Positions 1 through 8,074 of a stretch of DNA of 8,074 bases are shown here, one piece after another; the stretch's first letter is position 1; each line of letters starts with the position of its first letter. Position numbers and translations under genes: made by a program. Under the pieces are notes generated by a model, which did not search any database, was not told the DNA's origin, and saw nothing but the letters and a program-made list of their open reading frames with translations. Location of the stretch: the NCBI GenBank assembly GCA_030698575.1, contig JAUYMQ010000001.1, positions 1 to 8,074 on the forward strand. The letters run 5' to 3'. The stretch comes from Deltaproteobacteria bacterium (lineage in GTDB: Bacteria > JAUYMQ01).

Positions 1-407
1 AGCGTGTGCCAGGCGAGTGTGGCGCACTTCACGCGGGCCGGGAACTCGCACACGCCGGAGAAGACCGCCAGCTTGCCCAGCTCCCCGGAAAGCTCCTGCC
101 CGTTGCTCTCGCCCGTGACCATGTCGTGGAAAAGGGAAAACATGCGCTCCACTTCCGCCTTCGTCTTACCGGCGACGCTGCTCGTCATCATCGAGGCCGA
201 GGCCTTCGAGATTGCGCAGCCGCTTCCCTGGAAGGTCGCGTCGGTGATCACGTCGCCGTCGACCTTCAAGAAGAGCTTCAGATCGTCGCCGCAAAGCGGG
301 TTGTAGCCCTCGGCCTTCGCCGTGGCGTCGGATAGCTCGCGGAAGTTTCGCGGCTTCCGGTTGTGGTCCAGAATCACTTCCTGGTACAGCTCGCGCAGAT
401 CGGTCAT
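1..407 (-). CDS. sufU: SufU, SUF-type sulfur acceptor / Fe-S assembly protein (3' end cut off by the window)
   Basis: Reading down from the ATG at 407-405 gives 135 residues with no stop before the window edge; family members are about 140-155 residues, so only the extreme C-terminus is missing. An in-frame TAA at 431-429 with no ATG, GTG or TTG between it and 407 fixes the start, and a GGGAG at 423-419 is a plausible though distant (11 nt) ribosome site. The N-terminus has LYQEVILDHNRKPRN, then NPLCGDD (Cys39, Asp41), GSGCAIS (Cys64) and FPARVKCATLAWHT (Cys128). The 63 residues between Cys64 and Cys128, about 20 more than in classical IscU, mark the SufU type, which in Bacillus holds zinc through Cys/Asp/Cys/Cys and accepts persulfide sulfur from SufS. 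This role fits its place directly after sufS and the absence of sufE. Cys120 is an additional cysteine just before the FPARVKC motif, where I would expect a non-cysteine residue. Identity is clear from motifs; zinc binding is inferred. Confidence 0.95.
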   Translation of the reverse strand, partial: MTDLRELYQEVILDHNRKPRNFRELSDATAKAEGYNPLCGDDLKLFLKVDGDVITDATFQGSGCAISKASASMMTSSVAGKTKAEVERMFSLFHDMVTGESNGQELSGELGKLAVFSGVCEFPARVKCATLAWHT

Positions 408-446
408 ACGGCATTCGTCTCCCTGATTTTATCGAGCGCGCAGGGG

Positions 447-480
447 ATTGCTTCGTCGAGCCTTCGGCTCTCCTCGCAAT
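447..480. repeat. Imperfect palindromic intergenic element, repeat-like
   Basis: This stretch starts with ATTGC (447-451) and ends with GCAAT (476-480), and contains an inner inverted repeat GAGCC (458-462), TTC, GGCTC (466-470). On the transcript it can fold as an inner hairpin with an interrupted outer stem. The pattern ATTGCTTCGTC...CTCCTCGCAATGAC resembles, from memory, dispersed palindromic elements seen between genes in several bacterial genomes. Only one copy is in this window, so repetition is inferred. It lies in the 96-base gap between sufS and sufU. Confidence 0.55.
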
Positions 481-505
481 GACCTGCGGGCGATGCCCGC
501 AGGTC
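481..505. other. Perfect 11-bp hairpin at the sufS stop codon
   Basis: GACCTGCGGGC (481-491) and GCCCGCAGGTC (495-505) are exact inverted repeats separated by only three bases (GAT). The stem includes two bases of the sufS TGA stop (506-504). In the transcript direction it is followed by CATTGCGAGG, not a U-run, so it is not a canonical intrinsic terminator. It could slow polymerase, protect the sufS mRNA 3' end, or belong to the neighbouring repeat-like element. The inverted repeat is directly seen; its function is unknown. Confidence 0.6.
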
Positions 506-1775
506 AGGTCATCATCTCCTTGGTCTTCCGGAGCCCCTCGACCAAACGGTCCACTTCCTCGCGGGTGTTGTAGAAAGCGAAACTCGCGCGCGCCGTCGCC
601 GGCACGCCGAAGCGCTGCATGAGCGGCTGCGTGCAGTGGTGCCCCGTGCGAACGGCGATCCCGTCGCGGTCGAGGATGGTCCCGATGTCGTGCGGGTGCA
701 CCCCCTCGAGCGTGAAGGACAGGATCGACGCCTTTTCCTTGGCCGTTCCGATAATGCGCACACCCGGAACCCGCGAGACCGCCTCGGTTGCGTAGGCTAG
801 CAGATCGTCCTCGTGACGCCTGGCCGCGGCGCGATCGAGATTGTTCAGGTAATCGATGGCCGCGCCCAGCCCCACGCCCCCGGCGATGTTCGGGGTGCCA
901 GCCTCGAACTTGTACGGAATCACGTTGTAGTGCGTCTTCTGGAACGTCACCACGCTGATCATCTCGCCGCCCCCCTGGTAGGGAGGCATGTCTTCCAGAA
1001 GCTCCGCCTTGCCGTAGAGCACGCCCACGCCGGTCGGCCCGAAGATCTTGTGCCCCGAGAAAGCGTAGAAGTCACAGCCGAGCGCGCGGACGTCCACCGG
1101 CATGTGCGGCACCGCCTGCGCGCCGTCGATTAGCACGGGTACCTGCTTTCGGTGCGCCACCTCGACGATCTCGCGCACGGGGTTCACGGTGCCGATGGAA
1201 TTCGAGACGTGCACCACGGAGACGATCTTCGTCCGCGGACCGATGAGCTTCTCGAACTCGTGCAGGATCAATTCGCCGTCGTCGTTGACGGGCGCCACGC
1301 GAAGCCTGGTTCCGAAGACCTCGCAGGCAATCTGCCAGGGGACGATGTTCGATTGGTGCTCCATCGCCGAGATGAGCACCTCGTCGCCCGGCCGGGCATG
1401 TTTCTTGAGATAGCTGAAGGCCACGAGGTTGATCGCCTCGGTCGTGCCCCTCACGAAGATGATTTCTCGGTCCTCGGCCGCGTTCAAAAGTCCCGCAGCC
1501 TTCCTGCGCGCGTCCTCGTAAAGGTCGGTCGCGCGCTGGCTCAGCTCGTGCACCCCGCGGTGGATATTGGCGTTGCTCTCGCTGTAGAAGCGCGAGATGG
1601 TGTCGATCACCTGCTGCGGCTTCTGGCTCGAAGCGGCGTTGTCGAGGTAGGCCAGCGGCTTGCCGTGCACCTCGCGGTGCAGGATGGGGAAGTCCTTCCG
1701 CACCCGCTCGACGTCGAAGCCGCCTTCGCCCGCCCGCTGCGTGCCGGGGCGCACCGCTCCCGTGACCGCGCTCAT
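504..1775 (-). CDS. sufS: SufS cysteine desulfurase (class V aminotransferase fold, PLP-dependent)
   Basis: This 423-residue protein would convert L-cysteine to alanine and hold the released sulfur as a persulfide on its active-site cysteine, feeding cytosolic Fe-S assembly. The PLP lysine is Lys243 in [10 protein letters not shown]; a PLP-contacting stretch [10 protein letters not shown] lies near 138-147 and DGAQAVPH near 217-224. The catalytic cysteine is Cys381 in [15 protein letters not shown], the context typical of SufS rather than IscS. Length is slightly above the usual 405-415 because of about 20 extra N-terminal residues ahead of the conserved start (VRKDFPIL). The ATG overlaps the sufD stop as ATGA, and GGGAG stands 5-6 nt upstream, so translation is likely coupled to sufD. 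With sufU next and no sufE in view, SufU is the probable sulfur acceptor. No key residue is missing. Confidence 0.97.
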   Translation of the reverse strand: MSAVTGAVRPGTQRAGEGGFDVERVRKDFPILHREVHGKPLAYLDNAASSQKPQQVIDTISRFYSESNANIHRGVHELSQRATDLYEDARRKAAGLLNAAEDREIIFVRGTTEAINLVAFSYLKKHARPGDEVLISAMEHQSNIVPWQIACEVFGTRLRVAPVNDDGELILHEFEKLIGPRTKIVSVVHVSNSIGTVNPVREIVEVAHRKQVPVLIDGAQAVPHMPVDVRALGCDFYAFSGHKIFGPTGVGVLYGKAELLEDMPPYQGGGEMISVVTFQKTHYNVIPYKFEAGTPNIAGGVGLGAAIDYLNNLDRAAARRHEDDLLAYATEAVSRVPGVRIIGTAKEKASILSFTLEGVHPHDIGTILDRDGIAVRTGHHCTQPLMQRFGVPATARASFAFYNTREEVDRLVEGLRKTKEMMT

Positions 1776-3111
1776 ACCAGCTCCCTCAGACGATCGCCCG
1801 CGGGCAGCCGCGCGAGAACCAGGCGCTCAATGGCGGTGCGCAACCACTCGTCGCGCATCGGCTCAATGACGTCGGCCGCGAATGCGTACGTCAGGATGTT
1901 CCTCGCCTCCTCGCGCGGAAAGCCGCGCGAACGGAGATAGAAGAGAGCGTCCTCGTCCAGCATCCCGACCGTGGCACCGTGGGTGCACTTTACGTCGTTG
2001 GCGTTGATCCGGAGCCGGGGCTTGGTGTTGATGAGGGCCTCCTCGGAGAGCACCAGATTCTTGTTGAGCTGGTGGGCGTCAGTCTTCTGGGCGTCCTCTC
2101 GCACGATGATCTCGCCGTTGAAGACTCCCGTCGCCTTGCCGTCGAGCACGCCCTTGTAAACCTCGTTGCTGCTGCAGTGCGGTCGCGCGTGATCGACTAC
2201 GGTGCGGTTGTCGACGTGCTGCGTGCCGCCCACCATGTAGAGCCCGTTGAGCATGCTGGCGGCGCCCTCACCATCGAGCAGGATCCTCAGATCGTTCCGC
2301 ACCAGGCCGCCGCCGAGCGAAACGATGTTCGAAATGTAGTTCGCGCTGCGTGCCTGGTTGACCGTCACGCTCCCGGTATGGAAGGCGGCCTCGCTCTCGC
2401 GCTGCACCCGGTAGTGATCCACTACCGCTCCTTCTTCGAGGACAACCTCCGTGACGGCGTTGGTGTAGTAAACGTCACTGCCCGGGGCCCAGTAGCTCTC
2501 GACGATGGTCGCCTGGCTGTTTCGCCCCGCCACGAAGAGGTTGCGCGGATGACTCACCGTCGGCCCCGCGGCCGCCGTCGAGATGAACAGCAGGTGGATG
2601 GGGGTGTCCAGAACGGCGCCGTCGGTCAGATGGATGAACGCCCCGTCGCGAACGAAACTCGTGTTGAGGGCGACGAGCGAAAATTCCTCGTGGCGGGCGT
2701 GGTGGCCGAAATATTTCTCGATGATGTCAGGGCGCGCCCGGAAGGCCTCGGCCAGGCTCATCAACCTGACCTTCCCCTCTGATTCGATCGGGCCCGAGAG
2801 CGACGGATCCAGCCGTCCGTTCACGAAGACCAGCCGCGGCCCGTCGCCGGGCAGCTCATCGAGAGCAGCCTTTCGCGCGCCGGCATCAAGAGTGAACAGA
2901 TTGGGAACCCGGAAGGGGGTCTTCATGAGCGGCGCCAGATTTGTGAACTTCCAGTCCTCCTCGCGACGCGTCGGGAAACCCACGTCGGCGAAGCGCTCGA
3001 AGGCCTTCCGCCTGACGGAGTGCAAGGGCGCTCCGGCATCGCCGTTGAGGCTCTTCTCGAAACTCTCGAAGTGGGCGCGGTAGAGGTCCCGCGCGCCCGG
3101 ATCCTGGGCCA

Positions 3112-3112
<1 letters not shown>
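1772..3112 (-). CDS. sufD: SufD, Fe-S scaffold subunit of the SufBCD complex
   Basis: SufD pairs with SufB to form the heterodimer that, with two SufC ATPases, assembles clusters. The 446-residue protein starts with a helical region including [14 protein letters not shown] near 50-63 (typical of SufD N-termini), continues into a beta-helix core, and ends with [23 protein letters not shown] near 375-397. Cys376 and His378 lie in the conserved CxHGATVG; the matching histidine of E. coli SufD (His360) is implicated in cluster formation at the SufB interface. I place the start at the ATG 3112-3110, sharing one base with the sufC stop (TGATG), preceded by GGGAGG at short spacing. An in-frame ATG at 3163 would add 17 arginine/glycine-rich residues lying entirely inside sufC and lacking SufD character, so I reject it. 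The 3' end overlaps sufS by four bases. Confidence 0.96.
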
Positions 3113-3888
<776 letters not shown>

Positions 3889-3919
3889 GAATTACTCCGA
3901 ATGAAAGGGTCCGGCTCGT

Positions 3920-5365
<1,446 letters not shown>

Positions 5366-5371
5366 TGGGTG

Positions 5372-5376
5372 CCTCC
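5372..5376 (-). promoter_or_regulatory. Ribosome binding site deciding the GTG start of sufB
   Basis: GGAGG (read on the minus strand) sits six bases before the GTG at 5365-5363, and the protein then begins [11 protein letters not shown], in line with SufB N-termini. The base of the stem-loop at 5381-5400 ends only four bases upstream of this site, close enough that folding could affect ribosome access. Confidence 0.75.
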
Positions 5377-5380
5377 TCGT

Positions 5381-5400
5381 CCCGGGCGCTCCGGCCCGGG
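5381..5400. other. GC stem-loop between sufA and sufB
   Basis: CCCGGGC (5381-5387) and GCCCGGG (5394-5400) are perfect inverted repeats around a six-base loop. In the transcript the all-GC stem is followed by ACGAGGAGGCACCCA and then the sufB GTG, with no U-run, so it is not an intrinsic terminator in the operon direction. It may act as a processing or stability element, or tune sufB translation. It is the only sizeable gap among the first five operon genes. Confidence 0.5.
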
Positions 5401-5428
5401 TCTTTGCTTCCTGACTCAGCTGCCAAAC

Positions 5429-5749
5429 TCAGCTAAATGACTTCCCGCAGCCGCAAGTCGACTCGGCGTTGGGGTTCTGGACCTTGAAGCCCGAACCGTT
5501 GAGGTCATGAACAAAATCGATCTGGGTGCCCGCCAGGAAGGCGGCGCTCTTCTGATCGACGAACACCTTCATGCCGAAGCTCTCGACGACCTTGTCGTCT
5601 TCGACCGGCGCCTCCTCGAGGCCCATCTGGTACTGCAAGCCCGAGCAGCCGCCCCCGATCACGCGCACCCGCAGGCCGTAGCCGTGCTTCTTCTCGCGCT
5701 CCTGGATGGTGGTTATCTCTTTGACCGCCGATTCCGTGAGAGAAATCAT
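5429..5749 (-). CDS. sufA: SufA-type A-type carrier, Fe-S cluster insertion protein
   Basis: This 106-residue protein belongs to the HesB/IscA/SufA/ErpA family, small cytosolic proteins that bind Fe-S clusters as dimers and pass them to apo-enzymes. The three ligand cysteines are present in the standard places: Cys35 in GGGCSGLQY, and Cys99 and Cys101 in ESTCGCGKSFS at the C-terminus. FVDQKSAAFLAGTQIDFV and GSGFKVQNPNA in the middle are also typical. Length matches the family. Its ATG overlaps the stop of the regulator gene as ATGA, and AAGGAGG lies about ten bases upstream, so it is probably translated in coupling with the regulator. Sequence alone does not separate SufA from ErpA or IscA; I name it from its place at the head of the suf genes. 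Confidence 0.93.
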   Translation of the reverse strand: MISLTESAVKEITTIQEREKKHGYGLRVRVIGGGCSGLQYQMGLEEAPVEDDKVVESFGMKVFVDQKSAAFLAGTQIDFVHDLNGSGFKVQNPNAESTCGCGKSFS

Positions 5750-6255
5750 GCGCTGCGGCCCTCCTTCTGTTCGTGCGGGGTTTCAGTTCTGAGTGTGATG
5801 TGCTCCGGATCGCAGGCGTGAGCGTCGAGTTCGGCCTGATTCCTGCTCCGGCTGACGACCGCGCCGATCGTCGCTTTCTCGAGTGACTTCACCAGCGCCC
5901 CCTGGATCTCTCCCCAGAGGCCCTTCATCGAGCAACCCACCTCGTGGCAGCAGAGGCTGGGGCCCTTCTGGCAGTCCATGAAGACCACCGGACCCTCGAC
6001 CGCCTCGATCACGTCGCGGAAGCTGATCTCGTCGCTGGGGCGCGCCAGCTGGATGCCGCCGTTGAAGCCGCGCTTCGAGGCGAGAATGCCGGCGTGGATG
6101 AGCTTGGAAACGATGTTGGCGATGAAGCGTTCGGGAAGCTGGTTGCGCTCGGCCATCTCGTGGACGCTCTGCACCTCCCCACCTTCGGGCTGCAGGGCAA
6201 GGTCCGAGAGGAGGAGCAGCGCGTAATCGCTCCCCTTCGTGACGAGCTTGCTCAT
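5746..6255 (-). CDS. Rrf2-family transcriptional regulator, probable Fe-S sensing SUF operon regulator
   Basis: This 169-residue protein has the Rrf2 winged-helix N-terminus: SDYALLLLSDLAL near 9-21, helix-turn-helix region VHEMAERNQLPERFIANIVSKLIHAGIL near 31-58, and the wing SKRGFNGGIQLARP near 60-73 with DVIEAVEGP after it. Downstream is a cysteine cluster: Cys95, Cys102, Cys103 and Cys108. Cys95, Cys102 and Cys108 fit the spacing of the three Fe-S ligands in IscR (Cys92, Cys98, Cys104) and of SUF-specific Rrf2 regulators; Cys103 is an extra neighbour. Residues 140-169 form a hydrophilic tail with one more cysteine (Cys148). The ATG has AAGGAGG with ideal spacing. As first gene of the operon behind a good promoter, it likely represses or tunes the suf genes and itself according to cluster supply. 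Family is certain; the ligand and the sign of regulation are inferred. Confidence 0.9.
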   Translation of the reverse strand: MSKLVTKGSDYALLLLSDLALQPEGGEVQSVHEMAERNQLPERFIANIVSKLIHAGILASKRGFNGGIQLARPSDEISFRDVIEAVEGPVVFMDCQKGPSLCCHEVGCSMKGLWGEIQGALVKSLEKATIGAVVSRSRNQAELDAHACDPEHITLRTETPHEQKEGRSA

Positions 6256-6365
6256 GGTGAGGCCTCCTTCACGCTGGCTCGGCGAGCCGGGCGGCCGGTG
6301 AGTGTCGAGCGGTTTGAGATGCGCGCGCCGACCATAACAACACGAATAGCACCAAAGCGGTGATG

Positions 6366-6394
6366 AATATGGCCAAGGGTCGCCATTCTGTCAA
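6366..6394 (-). promoter_or_regulatory. Candidate sigma-70-type promoter of the suf operon
   Basis: On the minus strand TTGACA (6394-6389) is a perfect -35 box, followed after exactly 17 bases by CATATT (6371-6366), a four-of-six match to the -10 consensus. Transcription would begin near 6360, giving a leader of about 105 bases before the regulator ATG at 6255. It is in the most AT-rich patch of the gap between hldD and the regulator. The leader shows only a small hairpin, GGCTC/GAGCC (6276-6288), just ahead of the ribosome site; I see no riboswitch. Confidence 0.65.
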
Positions 6395-6400
6395 GGCCGG

Positions 6401-6410
6401 AATAGCTATT
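6401..6410. promoter_or_regulatory. Palindrome upstream of the suf promoter, possible regulator site
   Basis: AATAGCTATT is a perfect 10-base palindrome ending seven bases upstream of the -35 box, in AT-rich sequence. The motif CCTTG also occurs three times on the minus strand around the promoter (6415-6419, 6392-6396, 6374-6378), one copy overlapping the -35. Either could be part of an Rrf2 operator, but I cannot match them firmly to a known IscR consensus. Confidence 0.3.
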
Positions 6411-6462
6411 AAATCAAGGGATTCAGGTATTTCTGGGTGATCCGACGACCGGGAGGCTTATC

Positions 6463-6496
6463 GACCCGGGGTCCAGGAAGCTTGAGATCCCGGGTC
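6463..6496 (-). terminator. Inverted repeat downstream of hldD, possible terminator without a U-run
   Basis: GACCCGGG (6463-6470) and CCCGGGTC (6489-6496) are exact 8-base inverted repeats around an 18-base loop, beginning 19 bases after the hldD stop. The transcript continues with GATAAGCC rather than a run of U, so it is at best a weak or factor-assisted terminator, or an mRNA 3' stabiliser. It separates hldD from the suf promoter. Confidence 0.35.
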
Positions 6497-6514
6497 CGCC
6501 GTCATTCGCCGGGT

Positions 6515-7492
6515 CTATCCGGGCTCGCCGGCCCGGAGCGCGGGGACGTAGTCGAGGATGCCCTCCTCGGTCGTGTACTTCGGGGTCCAACCCAGCCCGG
6601 CCTCCGTCTCCGAGAGGTCGGCAGAGGTGTAGTCCTGGTAGAAGGCGTAGGGGTTGTCGAAGTACGCAGGCGCGAGGCGCGTGCCGAGGGCCTCGTTCAG
6701 GATTTCAATGACGCGGTTGAAGGTCGTCGCGCGGCCCGTCCCGACGTTGTAGATGCCGCTGCGGGCGCCGTCGCCCGCGGCCGCCAGCGTGGCGGACACG
6801 ACATCCTTCACGTAGACGTGGTCGCGCGCCTGCTCGCCGCCGTGGAAAATACGCGGCTGCTGTCCCGCCAGCATCTGCTGGGAGAGTTTGTAGATCATGC
6901 TCGCCATGTGCGCCTTGTTCTGCTCGTTCGGGCCGAACACGTTGAAGTAACGCAGCCCCACGAGCCGCGCAGCCGGGTTCTCGGCAAGCGCGCGCCGGTG
7001 GATGTTCTCCATGATCCACTTCGAAAAACCGTAGGCGTTGGCCGGCTGTCCCGCATCTTCCAGGCGGAAGGGGCGCCGCGCCTCGACCGCACCCCGAGCG
7101 CTGCGCCCATAAGTCGCCGCGCTCGAGGCCCACACCAGCCTGAAGCCACGCTGCACGGCCGCCGCAACGAGCGTCTCGAACGGCTCGACGTTGTCGGCGA
7201 TCATCCGGGCCTCGTCGGTCACCGTCGTGTCGGTGATGGCGGCCTGGTGAAACACGATCTCCGGGTCGAATTCGTTCACAAGTTCGTAGATGTCGAGGCC
7301 GCGAAGCGAAGCGGCCATCACCTCGCCGTTGAAGCTCCAGCCATCTTTCCCCTCGCCGCCGAGATTCCGGAAGGTGCCCATGCGGAAGTCATCCACGACG
7401 AGCAGGCGCGCTTCGGGCCGCTCTTCCTGGAGCCGCCGGACGAGATTCGACCCCACGAAACCGGCGCCGCCCGTGATCAAGATTCGCGTCAT
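6515..7492 (-). CDS. hldD: ADP-L-glycero-D-manno-heptose 6-epimerase (NAD(P)-dependent SDR family)
   Basis: HldD inverts C6 of ADP-D-glycero-D-manno-heptose to give the L,D form used for the inner core of lipopolysaccharide. The 325-residue protein opens with the dinucleotide-binding ITGGAGFVGSN (6-16), has Asp34/Asp35 after the second strand, then SSAATYG (123-129) and the YxxxK pair Tyr154/Lys158 in NAYGFSKW. RYFNVFGPNEQNKAHMASM (181-199) is the HldD signature; Lys193 appears to match the E. coli Lys178 proposed as a second catalytic base. RDHVYVKDVV, YNVGTGRATTFN and YQDYTSADLSE follow in the expected order. Length is slightly above the 310 residues of E. coli. The start lacks a strong Shine-Dalgarno; a GGGG lies nine bases upstream. 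It ends in TAG and is followed by a 259-base gap, so it is probably not part of the suf operon. A related nucleotide-sugar epimerase is the main alternative. Confidence 0.87.
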   Translation of the reverse strand: MTRILITGGAGFVGSNLVRRLQEERPEARLLVVDDFRMGTFRNLGGEGKDGWSFNGEVMAASLRGLDIYELVNEFDPEIVFHQAAITDTTVTDEARMIADNVEPFETLVAAAVQRGFRLVWASSAATYGRSARGAVEARRPFRLEDAGQPANAYGFSKWIMENIHRRALAENPAARLVGLRYFNVFGPNEQNKAHMASMIYKLSQQMLAGQQPRIFHGGEQARDHVYVKDVVSATLAAAGDGARSGIYNVGTGRATTFNRVIEILNEALGTRLAPAYFDNPYAFYQDYTSADLSETEAGLGWTPKYTTEEGILDYVPALRAGEPG

Positions 7493-7569
7493 CGCATCGC
7501 ACCCCGCCGCGCCGCTGTCATGAAGGACCGCCGGCGCACCCCCTGTTTAACGGCATCGAAACCCAAAGG

Positions 7570-8074
7570 TCAAACCGTGCGCCCGCCCCCCTGGTCGCCC
7601 TTCCCCCGGGCGCGTGCTGATGCGCCATCGACAATTTCCACCTGCACGGGGCTCAGGCTGTCGAGATGCACGTCGCGCTGCGGGAAGGCAATTGTGATCC
7701 CTTCCTTCCGGAAGATGTCGTCGATCTTGTGGCGCATTTCGCCCGCCAGGATCCGGTAGTCGGCCTCGGCCTTGATGGCCATCCAGAAATAGACCGTGAA
7801 GACGAGCGAGCTGTCGCCGAACTCCTCGAAGAAAACCCGGGGCTCGGGGTACTTGAGGACCTTCGGGTCTTCATTTACAAGCTGCTCGAGAATTTCCTGA
7901 ACGCGTCGGGTCGGAGATCCGTAAGCCACGCCAACCGTCACGGTGAAGCGCAGAAAGGGGTCCGAGCGCGTCCAGTTCGTGACGCTTTTTTCGAGGAACA
8001 TGCTGTTCGGGATCAGCATGTCGATCCCGTCGAAGCGCTTCACGGTGGAGCAGCGCGCGCCGATGTGCACCACC
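7570..8074 (-). CDS. MscS-family mechanosensitive ion channel, C-terminal part (5' end outside the window)
   Basis: The frame is open at the window's right edge and gives the last 167 residues. They cover the MscS beta domain, VVHIGARCSTVKRFDGIDMLIPNS, then VTNWTRSDPFLRFTVTVGVAYGSP, and the C-terminal alpha/beta domain, PEPRVFFEEFGDSSLVFTVYFW and GITIAFPQRDVHLDSL, all hallmarks of MscS-type channels that release solutes on hypo-osmotic shock. The transmembrane helices and pore lie upstream of the window, so the subfamily cannot be told. A tail of about 25 residues after the last motif (from 143) is charged and Gly/Arg-rich. The stop is TGA at 7572-7570; 77 bases separate it from hldD, and the two could be cotranscribed, though no functional link is known. 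No clear terminator is visible in that gap. Confidence 0.92.
   Translation of the reverse strand, partial: VVHIGARCSTVKRFDGIDMLIPNSMFLEKSVTNWTRSDPFLRFTVTVGVAYGSPTRRVQEILEQLVNEDPKVLKYPEPRVFFEEFGDSSLVFTVYFWMAIKAEADYRILAGEMRHKIDDIFRKEGITIAFPQRDVHLDSLSPVQVEIVDGASARARGKGDQGGGRTV

Noticed and set aside
166-414. Minus-strand frame starting at ATG 414 (82 codons)
   Set aside because: It is out of frame with sufU, which begins seven bases later and has full family motifs; the product is Arg-rich and unlike any family I know.
481-505. Intrinsic terminator ending the operon after sufS
   Set aside because: The stem is strong but no U-run follows on either strand, and sufU continues in the same direction with a matching function.
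1152-2782. Plus-strand open frames opposite sufS and sufD
   Set aside because: Both minus-strand genes are certain from motifs; these frames are complementary-strand shadows in GC-rich DNA.
6256-6360. Riboswitch or long structured leader ahead of the Rrf2 gene
   Set aside because: Only a five-pair hairpin (6276-6288) is visible; no known riboswitch core could be recognised.
6437-7759. Long plus-strand open frame (440 codons) opposite hldD
   Set aside because: It is antisense to hldD and runs through both flanking gaps into the MscS-like gene; no recognisable domain and biased antisense composition.

Overview
The window is GC-rich bacterial DNA in which every recognisable gene lies on the minus strand. 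It is dominated by one compact SUF iron-sulfur cluster assembly operon, read right to left: Rrf2-family regulator, A-type carrier (sufA), sufB, sufC, sufD, sufS and sufU, the last cut by the left edge. Upstream of it sit a complete ADP-heptose epimerase gene (hldD) and the C-terminal part of an MscS-type mechanosensitive channel gene, cut by the right edge. The heptose epimerase implies lipopolysaccharide and so a Gram-negative envelope. The gene order, the zinc-type SufU and the base composition would suit a deltaproteobacterium-like or related deep-branching Gram-negative lineage, but nothing here fixes the taxon.

Layout from the right edge (direction of transcription): 8074-7570 MscS-like channel, partial; 7492-6515 hldD; 6514-6256 a 259-base gap holding a GC-rich inverted repeat after hldD, then an AT-rich patch with a good sigma-70-type promoter and a small palindrome; 6255-5746 Rrf2 regulator; 5749-5429 sufA; 5428-5366 a short gap with a strong GC stem-loop just ahead of the sufB ribosome binding site; 5365-3920 sufB (GTG start); 3888-3112 sufC; 3112-1772 sufD; 1775-504 sufS; 503-408 a gap holding an imperfectly palindromic repeat-like element and a perfect 11-bp hairpin; 407-1 sufU. 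No stretch above 300 bases lacks a gene.

The operon is a self-contained pathway. SufS takes sulfur from cysteine as a persulfide, SufU is the likely sulfur acceptor, SufB-SufC-SufD form the ATP-driven scaffold on which the cluster is built, SufA-type protein carries clusters to targets, and the Rrf2 protein, with its own cysteine cluster, probably senses Fe-S status and controls the promoter in front of it. Tight coupling is visible: three junctions overlap by four bases or one base (regulator/sufA, sufC/sufD, sufD/sufS).

I find no previously undescribed system. The items worth a second look are small: the repeat-like element and hairpin between sufS and sufU, the stem-loop between sufA and sufB, the candidate regulated promoter, and a few unusual residues.
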